DNA from: Azospirillum brasilense
GTDB taxonomy: Bacteria; Pseudomonadota; Alphaproteobacteria; Azospirillales; Azospirillaceae
DNA length: 64,000 bases
Direction: 5' to 3'
Assembly: GCF_007827795.1 (NCBI RefSeq)
Contig: NZ_VITI01000003.1
Coordinates: forward strand, 94,090 to 158,089
Shown here: positions 42,614 through 54,600 of the stretch, piece after piece
Numbering within the stretch: position 1 is the first letter of the stretch
Layout: every line of letters starts with the position of its first letter
Notes under the pieces: model-generated
Database searches by the model: none
Seen by the model: only the letters and a program-made list of their open reading frames with translations
Told to the model about the DNA's origin: nothing
Position numbers and translations under genes: made by a program

Positions 42614-45600
42614 ATGCCCGACACCACGCCGCACCTCCCCAACGTCGACCTTCCTCTGTCCAAAAGTTTCGGGCCGGTCAGACACTGGCCCGATCTTCGT
42701 CTGCACGAGGGGTTCGAACGGCTTGTGGAGCGGTATCCCAACGCCCCGGCGGTGGTGACGGAGGCCGTCATCCTCGACTACGCCGGGCTGGACGCAGCAG
42801 CCAACGCATTGGCCCATGCGCTGCTGGCCCTCGGGTTGGACAGGGAAGAGCCGGTCGGGGTGCTGGCGGAGCGGTCAGGCTATCTGCCGCAGGCGTTCCT
42901 CGGGATTCTCAAGGCGGGCGGCGTCTACGTGCCGATGGTCGCCGACCTGCCGCCGGAGCGGCTGGCGAACATGGCGCGGCAAGCGGGGATGCGGCTGCTG
43001 ATTGCTCTGGACGGTCTGATACCGCCGGACGCGCTGGCCGATGCCCTGTCCGCCAACGGCGGGGCGGAGCGGCCGCAAGCCGTCCTGCGCCCCGAATCCC
43101 TGGACGGGGACAGCCTCGCCAAGTCCATGGAACGCCCGAACCGTCCCGGCCCGGCGAACGGTCTGGCGAACGGGCTGGCGGTCATCCTCTTCACCTCCGG
43201 CTCGACCGGCCAGCCGAAAGGCGTGCTGATCCGGCACGACGCCTGCGTGAATCTGGCGCTCGGTCACACGGAGGCGCAGGGCGTCGGGCCGGGCGACCGG
43301 GTTCTGCTGTCCACCTCCCCCGGTTTCATCCTGGGCTTCCGCGAACTGTGCCTGCCGCTGCTCTCCGGTGCCGCCTATGTTCCGGCCTCGCGGGCGCTGA
43401 TCGACGATCCGGCGCGACTGCTCGAACACATGGCCCGGCTGAGGGTGACCATCGCCCTGTTCACGCCGTCCTACCTGCGGCTTCTGCGCGGGGCGGTGCC
43501 GGCGGGGCTGCGCATGATCCTGACCGCCGGGGAGCGGCCGAACCCCGACGACGCGCGGCATTACGCCCGCCACCTCGACTATTGGAACATGCATGGCGCC
43601 ACCGAGGTTTGCGGCACCATCTGCATGCACAAGGTGAGCCCCCATGGCGACGGCCCGCTGCCAAGCGGGCGCCCCTTCATCAACAACGCCGTCCATCTGC
43701 TCGACCGCCACGGCAACGAAGTCCCCGACGGCGCGGTCGGGGAGATCCACGTCGTCGGGCGGGGCGTCTCGCGCGGCTACCTGAACCAACCCGAGCTGTC
43801 GGCGGAGAATTTCGTGGAAACGCGCTTCGGGCGCGCCTACCGCACGCACGACCTGGGGCGCTGGAACGCGGACGGCGAGCTGGAGACGCTGGGCCGCGCC
43901 GACGACATGGTGAAGGTGTCCGGCCAGTCGGTGTCGCTGGGCGAAATCGAACGGACGCTGCTGCGCCACCCGCTGGTCAGCCGCGCCGCCGTCCTTCAGC
44001 ACCAGGGCCGCCTGACCGCCATCGTCGAGAGCGCCGATCCGGAGGCCGCGCAGGGGGAGGATTGGCGCGCGTTCCTCGGCCGCACCCTGCCCGCCTACAT
44101 GGTCCCGGCGCGGGTCCGCGCCGTGGCGCGGATGCCGATCAGCTCCGCCGGCAAGACCGACCGCCGCGCCCTGCTGGCGCTCGCCGAGGAGGCTTTGACC
44201 GCGCCACGCGCCACGGGTGGAACACCGCCGCAGGGCGACCTGGAACGGGCCATCGCCGCGGTGTGGGAAGAGGTTCTGGACACCCGCCCGGTGATGCGGG
44301 ACGACCCGTTCTTCGCCATCGGCGGCAGCAGCCTGCTCGCCATCGCGGTGGGCCAGCGCCTCCACGCGCTCGGCCATCCGGTGACGGTGCCGGTGATCCT
44401 GGCCTCTCAGACGGTGGAGGCGCTGGCCCGCCGCATCGCAGAACAGACAGACGAGGACACCGCCGCGCCGGACCTGACCAGTGGTCCCGCCACCGCCGGT
44501 CAGGAGGATTTCTGGGTCGCCGCCAAGCTCGGCCTCGCCGCCGTCGGGTCGCACGTCGTGCGCGTCCTGTCGGTGCGCGGCCCGGTTCCGGAGGTGGAGC
44601 GCTGGCGCGCCGCCTGGGCCGCGCTGCTGGAGCGCCACCCCGCCCTGCGCACCGCCTTCCACACCGATGCCGACGGGCGGGTGCGCTGGCGCACGGTTCC
44701 CGCCGCCGGTTTGCCGTCCTCCGTCGGCTTTTCCGTCGACCGCTGCCACGTCCCGGAGGAGGCGCGGGAGCTGATCGCCGGCTACGCCGGGACGCCGTTC
44801 GCACTGACCCAGGCGCCTCTGGCCCGCGCCGGCCTGATGTTCATCGAATCCGGCAATGAGACGCTGTTCTGGTTCGTGCTGCACCACGCGGTGGTGGACG
44901 GCCAGTCCGCCCGCACCGTGCAGGAGGATGTCCTTACCCTGCTGCTGGGCCGCCCCTTGCCCTCGGCGCCGCACGGCGTCGCGCAGGCCGCGCGGGACGA
45001 GGCGCATCACCACCGTTCCGGCCGGGCGGAGCAGGACCGCGCCTTCTGGCGGGCCAAGCTGGACGCCCTGCCGCCGGAGGCGTTCGAGGAGCTTCCGCTC
45101 GACCGCCCCCGCCCAGCCACACCCGGCGGGCGCTCCGCCCCACCCCTGGCGGAGCGGCTGGACGCCGCGACCACCGCGGCCCTCGCCGCCATCGCGAAGG
45201 CGCAGGGCGTCGGCCTGCACGGCCTGCTGCTGGCGATCCTGGCGGCGGAGACGCGGCGGCGCGGCGGACGGACCGACCTGATCCTGGGAACCGGCGTTTC
45301 GCTGCGCCCCGCAGGAGCCGAGGACGCCGTTGGGCATTTCGTCAATCTCGTGCCGGTCGTCCTGCCCGGCGTCACCGGAGCGTTGGCCGGACAGGTTCGC
45401 GCCGCCCAGGACGCGCTGACCGAGGCGGTCGGACACGCCGGCCTGCCCGCCAACCTGATCCAGCGTGAATTCCGCCAGCGCCGGCCCGACGCGCTGCCGC
45501 CCGCCCGCTCCAACCTCTTCGCGATGGCGCTGACCGCCAACCCGCCGCGAACCAGCATCGATCCGGCCAGCGCCCTGTCCCTCGCCCCGCGCCGCCTGCC

Positions 45601-48600
45601 TGGTGCGCTCGCCCACCCCGCCGCCGGCCTCGACCTCGCCTTCAGCCACGAGCCGGTGACGGCGGAGGACGGCGAAGGGCTGGAACTGGCGCTGTTGTGG
45701 AATCCGGACGTTTATACGGAGGACACCGCGCGCTCCTGGTTGGTCGGCTTCGCCGCCTGGGCGCGCTGGCTGGCCGCCGAACCGGCGCGGCTGGCGTCCC
45801 CGCTGCCCGCCCTGCTGCCGGAGGAGTCGGCCCTTCTGGAGCGCTGGGAGCATGGCGAGGAGCGGCCCCGTCCGGCCCACCGTGCCCATGAGCTGTTCGA
45901 AGAGATTGCCGCCCGCCTGCCGGACCGCCCCGCCGTGGTCACCCGCAGCGGCGTGCAGACCTATGGCGACCTGAACCGGGACGCCGACCGCATCGCCGCC
46001 GCCCTGCTCCGCTGCGGTGTGGCGCGGCAGGAGCCGGTGGCGGTCCTGACCGGCTGCTCACCGGACCTGCCCGCGGCGGTGATCGGAATCTGGAAGGCCG
46101 GGGCGGCCTATCTGCCGTTGGCCCAAGACCTGCCGCCGGAGCGCATGGCCTATATGGTCCGCGACGCGGGCGCCCGGCTGCTGATCGCGCTGGACGGCCA
46201 GCCCGTCCCGCCCGCCCTGGCAGATGCCATTCCCACGCTGATCCGTCCCGAATGGCTTGAGAGTTCCCCCGAACGGACCTCCGTGGCCGGGGCGCCGGAC
46301 GACCTCGCCTACATCATCTACACCTCCGGCACCACCGGGCATCCGAAGGGCGTGGCGGTCCGGCACGACGGCTTCGTCAACGCCGCGCTGGCGACCGGGG
46401 AGACGGTCGGCTTGCTGGCGGACGACCGTATGGCGCTGACGGCGACGCCGGGATTCGACGCCTCGCTGTGGGAACTCGGGCTGGCACTGCTGCACGGCAT
46501 GGCTCTGGTTCCCGTGCCGTCGGACCTGCGCGACGATCCCTGGGCGCTGAAGGACGCCTATGCGGAATTGGGCGTCACCGTGGCCTTCCATGCCCCCTCC
46601 TATCTGCGGGTCAGCAAGGAGAAGCCGTTCCGCGGCCTGCGCATCCTGCTGACCGGCGGAGAGGCGCCGAACGCCGACGATGCCCGTCACCACGCCGCCG
46701 GGCCGGCCTTCTGGAATGCCTACGGCCCCACCGAGGCGAGCATCCTCGCGACCATGGGCCGCATCCTGCCCGACAGCGGGCGCAGCGGCCCGGTGCCCGC
46801 CGGACGCCCGCTGCCCAATGTCCGTGTCACGCTGCGCCGCCCGGACGGGACGCCGGTCCCGCCCGGCCTGCCGGGGGAGGTGTGGCTGAGCGGAGTGGGT
46901 CTCGCCCGTGGCTATCTGAACAATCCGGAGCTGACCGCCCGTTCCTTCGTCGAGACGGCGGAGGGCCGCTTCTACCGCACCGGCGACTTGGGGCGCTGGA
47001 CGGTGGACGGCCAACTGATCCTGTGCGGCCGCATCGACCATCAGGTGAAGCTGCACGGCCAGCGCGTCGAGCTTGCCGAGATCGAGCAGGACCTGCTGGC
47101 CCACCCCGCCGCCGCACAGGCCGTCGTGCTGGTGGACGCCGCGGCCGAAGGCACCAAGGCCCTGCGCGCCTTCGTCCGCGCCAAGGACAGCGCCGCCCTT
47201 CCCGACGAGGAGGGGTGGCGCGCCTTCCTCGCCGACCGCCTGCCCGCCTTCATGGTGCCGGCCAGCGTGACGGCGGTGGACAGCCTCCCGCTGACGCCGG
47301 CGGGCAAGATCGACCGCGACGCCCTGCTCCGCCTCGCCCATTCCCATTCCGATGGCCACGCCGCCACGGCGGAGCGGGAGGCGCCACTGGACGGACTTGA
47401 AAGCCGCATCGCCGCCCTGTGGGGCGGTCTGCTGGGCGAGGAGGTCGCGCGTGCCGACAACTTCTTCGCGCTCGGCGGCAACAGCCTGCTGGCGGTGACC
47501 ATCGCGCACCGGCTGTCCCAGGAGCTGGGCGTGACCGTTCCGGCGCGCGCCCTGTTCGCCGCACCGACCCTGGCCGGCTTCACCCGCAAGGTGGCGGAGT
47601 TGCGCGATGCGGCAGCGCCCCAGGCCGACGCGGATGGCTCCGACCTCGCCACCGAAGGGGAACGGGAGTTCCGGGTGGCCGAAGCGGCGGGGCTGGACAC
47701 GCGCCCCTTCATCATCCCGGTGATCCGCACCGTGGAGGGGGAAGTCCCGGACCCGGCACGCTGGTCGGACGCCTGGACAGCGCTCGTGGAGCGGCATGAA
47801 GCGTTGCGCACGACCTTCGCGGAGGACGCGGAAGGGTGCCTGCACCGCCGCGTCGCCGCCACCGTCGATGGTGCGCTGGAGCTGTCCACCCAGACCGGCC
47901 GCACCGCGGCTCTCGCCCACATTCGCGCCCGCCAGGGGGAACCCTTCGCCATGGCGACCGCGCCGCTGTGGCGGGCCGGGCTGGTGAGGCTGGCGGACGG
48001 CGGTTCGCCGCTGTTCTGGATGGCAATGCATCATTCGATTGGCGACGGACGCTCGGTCGGCATCCTGCTGGAGGAGTTGACCGCCCTTCTGGCCGGCGAA
48101 CCCCTGCCACCCTTGTCTGCCCGCTACGCCGCCATAGCCGCCCGCGAGTTGCGCTATCTGGACGGCCCGGACCACGCGGCGGACGAGGCCCATTGGCGGG
48201 AACACCTGTCCGCCCTGCCCCCCGAGGCCTTCGAGGACTGGCCGCTCGACACGCCGCGCGCCGCCGGGGCCACACCGGGCAGCCACCGGTTCGAGCTGCG
48301 TCTGGACCCGGCCACCGCCGCCGGGTTGAAGGCGGTCGCCCGCCGGCACGAGGCCAGCCTGCACGCCATCCTCCTGACCCTGTTGGCGCGCGAGGTGCGG
48401 CGGCGCACCGGACGCGGCGCCTTCACCATCGGGACCACCGGCGACATACGGGAAACCGCCGAGGACATGCGCGTCGTCGGCTATGGCGTGAACATGCTGC
48501 CGCTGGCCTTTTATCCTGTTGCCGGCATCCCCTTCGGGGCGGAGTTGCGCGCCACCCAGGCGGCTCTGGCCGGGGCGCTTCAGCACGCCCGTATGCCCTT

Positions 48601-51600
48601 CGCACGGATCTGCCACGGCTTCTGGGAGGATCATCCGCAGCACCGCGACCCGGCGCGCTACCCGCTGTTCGACATCGCGGTGACGGAGAATCCGCAAGGT
48701 GCCCGCGCCGCCGGCCCGCTGTGCCTCGTCCGTCCCAATGGCGAAGGGCCGGCCTATGAACGCACCGGCCACTCGCCGGGCCAGGACATGGTGCTGATCC
48801 ATGAAGGGCTGGCCGACGGCGGGCTGCTGCTGCAATGGCACGTCAACGCCGCGCTCTACGCCCAGGACACGGCGGAGCGCTGGTTCGACGCGCTGACCGG
48901 CTGGGCGCGCTGGCTGGGGGACGACGACGCCCGCGCCGAGGCGACGCCGCCCGCCCTGCTGCCGGAGGAAGAAGCCACTCTCGCTTCGTGGGAGCATGGT
49001 CCGGCGGCGGAGCGCCCTACGCTGACCTTCCACGCGCTGTTCGAGCGGCTGATCGACCGTCCCGGCACCGGCCAGGGCGGACGCCCGGCGGTCATCGGTG
49101 CCGACCGCGTTTTGACCTACCGCGCGGTGGAGGCGGAGGCCAACGCCATCGCCCACGCTCTGCGTGAGCGCGGGGTGGAGCGGGGAACCGTGGTCGGCGT
49201 GCTGACCGGCCGCTCCCCCAACCTGCCCGCCGCCCTGCTGGGCGTGTGGAAGGCTGGAGCGGTCTATCTGCCGCTGGCCTCCGACCTGCCGGCCGAGCGG
49301 CTGGCCTTCATCGCCGGGGACGCCGGAGCGGCCCTGCTGCTGGCGCTGGACGGCGCGGCGGTTCCGGACGCGCTGTCCGCCCTGCCCGTTCTGCGCCCGG
49401 AAGACCTGTCCGCCGATTTCCGCACGGCGCACGCCCACCGTCCGCAAGCCGCGACCGGACCGGAGGACACCGCCTACATCCTCTACACCTCCGGCTCCAC
49501 CGGCCGCCCCAAGGGCACGCCGGTCAGCCACGGCGCCTACGTGAACATGGTCTTGGGCGCTGTCGAGACCTTTGGCCTGACCGCCGAGGACCGGTCGCTG
49601 ATGTTCGCCTCGCCCTCCTTCGACGTGTCGCTGTCGGACATCGGCGTGCCGCTGGCCGCCGGGGCGGCGCTCTGCGCCGTTCCCTACGAGGTGCTGAGCG
49701 CGCCGGCCCGCCTGATCGCTTTCCTGGCGGAGCAGCGGGTGACCGTCGCCGACCTCACCCCGACCTATCTGCGCCTGTTCGACGGGGCGGAATTGCCGTC
49801 GCTGCGTATCCTGGTGACCGGGGGCGAGGCGCCGCTGGCGGCGGACGTGCGGGCCTATGCCGGGCGGCTGCGCTATTACAACGCCTACGGCCCGACCGAG
49901 AACACGATCACCAGCGCCATGGGGCTGTTAAGCGCGGAGGACCGGGGCTTCCTGCCGGTCGGGCGTCCGCTGCCCAACACGTCGGTCCACATCCGCAACG
50001 CGGCGGGCCGGCCGGTGCCGCCGGGGGCGGTGGGGGAGATCTGGCTGGGCGGCGCCAACCTCGCCTGCGGCTATCGGAACCGTCCGGAGCAGGAGGCAGC
50101 GGCCTTCATCGGGACGGGAAGCGGACGGCTCTACCGCTCCGGCGACCTTGGGCGCTGGCGCGCCGACGGCGAGTTGGAGGTGCTGGGCCGCATCGACGAT
50201 CAGGTGAAGCTGAACGGCATCCGCATCGAACTCGGAGAGATCGAACAGGCGCTCAGCAGCCACCCCGATGTTGCGCAGGCGGTGGCCCTGGTGCAGGGCA
50301 AGGCCGGCGCGGCGCAGAGCCTGTGGGCCTTCGTCCGCCCCGTGCCGGGCAGGCCGGTTCCGGCCGAGGAGCCCTGGCGCGGCTGGCTGGCCGAGCGGTT
50401 GCCCGCGGTGATGATCCCGGCCGGGCTGATCGCGGTGGAGACGGTGCCGGTCACGGCGTCCGGCAAGGTGGACCGCGCGGCGCTGCAAGGGCTGATCGCC
50501 GGCCACGCCCCGCAGGGTGCGCAGATGGCGCCGCAGGGCCGGCTTGAGGAGACCGTCGCCCGCGTCTGGGCGGAGCGGCTGGGCCGCGGCCCGGTCTGGC
50601 GCGACGACAATTTCTTCGCGCTCGGCGGCCACAGCCTGCTCGCCATCGCCGTCGCCCATGCGCTGGAGACGGAACTGGGGCGCCCCGTCTCTGCCCGCGA
50701 CCTGTTCACCGAGCCGATGCTGCGCGGCTTCGCCGCCCGCCTCGCCGCCGCTCCTGCGGATTTCCCATCCGATGCCGAATCTGACCGCGCGACCGAAGGC
50801 CAGCGGGAGTTCTGGGTGGCCGAGCAGGCCGGGCTGGACGTCCGCGGCTTCAACATTCCCCTGACGCTGGCTGTTGAGGGCGATGTCCCTGCCAACGACC
50901 GCTGGCAGGACGCCTGGGCCGCCCTGACCGATCGGCACGAGGCGCTGCGCACCAGCTTCCGCGAGGACGAGGGCGGCACGCTCCGCCGTGTCGTCCTTCC
51001 CGTGACCGACGTTCTGGAGATGCGGACGGCCCCCGACCGCACTGCCGCGCTGGACCTCTTCCGGGAGCGTCAGACGGCGCCCTTCGCCATGGCCGCTCCG
51101 CCGCTGTGGCGGGCCGGGCTGGTGCGGGTGGCGGACGGCAGCGGCGCCCTGTTCTGGCTGGCCCTGCACCATTCCATCGGCGACGGCCTGTCCCTCGGCC
51201 TGCTGGCAGACGACTTGGCCGCATTGCTGCGCAGGGTGTCCCCACCCGGCCGTGCGCCCGGCTTCGGCCGATCCGCCGCGCGGGAGGAAAACCACCTCGC
51301 CAGCGAGGCCGCCAAGGCGGACGCGGAGCATTGGCAAAACCTGCTCGCCGGGATCGATCCCGCCGCCTTCGAGGAATGGCCGCTCGACAAGCCCCGTCCG
51401 CCGGTGCGCAACGCCGAAACGGCCAAGGGAAGCCATTGCCACCGCGTCCGCCTCGCCCCGGATGTGGCGGAGGCGTTGCGCGCCCTCGCCCGGCGCAACG
51501 GCGCCAGTCTGCACGCCCTGATGATGACCCTGATGGCATGGGAAGTGCGGCGCCGCACCGGCCGGGCGGCGTTCCTGATGGGCACAGCCGCCTCCACCCG

Positions 51601-54600
51601 CGAAACGGCGGAGGAGGCGGGCGTCGTCGGCTACTATGTCAACATGCTGCCGGTGCCTTTCCAGGTGGACCGGAGCGAGCCGCTGGAACAGGCCGTCAAG
51701 GCCACGCAAAGCCGTCTGGCGGAAGCCTTGCGTCATGGCCGCCAGCCCTTCGCCCGCATTCATCAGGAGTTCCGGCGCCACCAGCCGCAGGCGCATCACC
51801 CCGCCCGCTACCCGCTGTTCGATCTGGCGGTGACGGAAAATCCGGCGATGGCCGCCCCACGGGGTGACGGGCTTCGCTTCGCGGCCATCGATGCCCTCAC
51901 CAGCGGCGGCATCCAGTACGAGCTGCGCCACAGCGCCCCCGCCCAGGACCTCGTCCTGGTGCATGAGGGGCAGGCGGACGGTGGCTTGGTCCTCCAGCTC
52001 TACGCCAACGCCGCCCTCTACGAGCGGGAGACTGCCCAGGCCTGGACCGCGGCGCTGGCCGGCTGGGCGCGTCGGCTGGCCGATCCGCAGCGAGCGAGGG
52101 GCGAACCGCTGCCCGCCCTGCTGCCGGATGAGGAGACGCTGCTCGCGGCGTGGGAGCGCGGTCCGGCGATGCCGCACCCGGTTCCCTGCTTCCACCACCA
52201 GTTCGCCGCGCTGGCGCGCTCGCAGCCGGACCGACCCGCCCTCATCACCGATGACGGGGAAACCAGCTACGCCGCGATGGACGCCCGCGCCAACGCGCTG
52301 GCCCACGCGCTGCTGGCGCAGGGCGTGCGGACCGGCGAAGCGGTCGGCGTCCTGACGGAGCGCTCGCCCGCCCTGCCCGAAGCGGTGCTGGCGATCTGGA
52401 AGGCCGGGGCCGCCTATCTGCCGCTGACCCGCGACCTGCCGGCGGACCGGCTGGCCTTCATGGCCCGCGACGCCGCCATCCGCGTCGTCGTGGCGCTGGA
52501 CGGCCACCCCCTGCCCGACGCGCTGGCGCAGGCCGGTTACGCCGTTCTTCGCCCGGAAACCCTGACCGAGGACTTCCGCGCCGCCCATTCCCATGAACCG
52601 GAGGCCGGGCAACGCAGCGGTCCAGGCGATCCCGCCTACATCATCCACACCTCGGGGTCCACCGGGCTGCCGAAGGGCGTCGTGCTGCATCATGGCGGGT
52701 TGCTGAACCTCGGCCTGTCGATGGCGCGGATGATGGGCGTCCAGCCGGACGAACGGACGCTTCTCAGCTCCTCCCCCTCCTTCGACGCCTGGATCTCCGA
52801 TTCCGTGATGACCTGGGCGACCGGCGGCGCCCTCGTTCCCATCCGCCGCGCCGAGATGGACGACACCGCCGGGCTGCGCGCCAAGATGGAGCGGCTGGGC
52901 GTCACCTCCGCCACCCTGCCGCCCTCCTATCTGCGGCTGTTCGAGCAGGCGGACCTGCCGACCCTGCGCATCCTGATGACGGTGGGTGAGCCGCCAAACG
53001 CCGCAGACGCCCTGCACTACGCGGCGCGGCTGCGCTACATCAACGGCTACGGCCCGACCGAGAACACCGCCGCGGCCAGCATCGGCATCCTGCGCCCGGA
53101 CTCGCCCTGGATGAGCGCAGGGCGCCCGCTGCCCAACACCGCCATCCACATCCTGGACGAGGATGGGGAGCCGGTGCCCCCCGGCGCCATCGGCCATGTC
53201 TGGCTGAGCGGCATGGGGCTGGCCATCGGCTACCTGAACCGGCCCGACCTGACCGCCGCCGCCTTCGTCGAGACGGCGAAGGGCCGCCGCTACCGCACCG
53301 GCGACCTCGGCCGCTGGCTGCCGAATGGCGAGTTGCTGGTGCTCGGGCGGTCGGACGGCCAGGTGAAGCTGCGCGGCCAGCGCGTGGAGCTGGGCGAGAT
53401 CGAGCACCGGCTGGAATCCTACCCCGGCGTCCAGCAGGCGGTGGCCCTGGTGGACACGCCGCCGGGGGGCACCCAGACGCTGTGGGCCTTCGTCAGCCTC
53501 GCGCCCGACGCCGCGGAACCGACGCAGGCCGCCTGGGCCGCCCATGCGGCGGCGGCGCTGCCCACCTATATGGTGCCGGCGGCGGTGATCCGGGTGCCGG
53601 CGATCCCGGTGACGGTGGCCGGCAAGGTGGACCGCAAGGCCCTGCTGCTGGCGCTGGCCGACCACGCCCCATCCGAAGGCGCCGCCTCCGGCGCCTACAC
53701 CCCGCCGCGCAACGCGGTGGAGCAGCGGGTGGCGGAGTTGTGGGCCGAGCAGCTTCAAAGGCCCGTTCCGGGGCGCGAGGCCGGCTTCTTCGAACTGGGC
53801 GGCGACAGCCTGCGGGCGATCGCCGTGGTCAACCGCCTGCGCCGCGAATTCGCCTGCAAGATCAACGACCTCTACGAAGCCCCGGTGCTCGCCGACTTCG
53901 CGCTGCGGCTGCGGCCCCAGCCGGACCATCTTCACCGCGTCATCGCCGCCGTCCGATCCCATTGGCGGGACTATCAGGCGACCCTGCCCGCCTTCGACGC
54001 CGCCCGCGACCGGGCGCTGGCCGAGCAGCAGCGGGCCTACGAGGCGCGCAACGCGGCCTACGACGCCTTCGACGGAACGGAGCGGCGGGACTATGGCGAG
54101 GTGCTGCTGACCGGCGCCTCCGGCTATCTCGGCGCCTATCTGCTGCGGGAGCTTCTGTCCGACCCGACACGGCGGGTGACCGCTCTGGTCCGCGGGGGCG
54201 ACGACGGGGCCGCCCGCGCCCGGCTGGACCGCGTGCTGGCCGGCTATTTTGGGGCGGCGGGCGGGGCCGCGCTGATCGGCGATCCGCGCCTGACCGTGCG
54301 GGCCGGCGACCTGCGCCGCGACGGGCTGGGCCTCGCCCCAACGGCGCACGGCGCACTGGCGGAGGGGGTGCGGGCGGTCTTCCACTGCGCCGCCAACGTC
54401 AACCATTTCGGCCACTACGCGGAGTTCCACGCCGACAATGTGGAGGCGACGCGCCGGCTTCTCGACCTCGCCGCCGCGCGGCGCGGCGACCCGGCGGACT
54501 TCCACCTGATCTCCACCCTGTCGGTCACCGGCAAGGCGCCGGAGGACGGCTTCAAATTGGTCACCGAGTACGACGCGGTGCCGGAGACGCTCGACGACAA

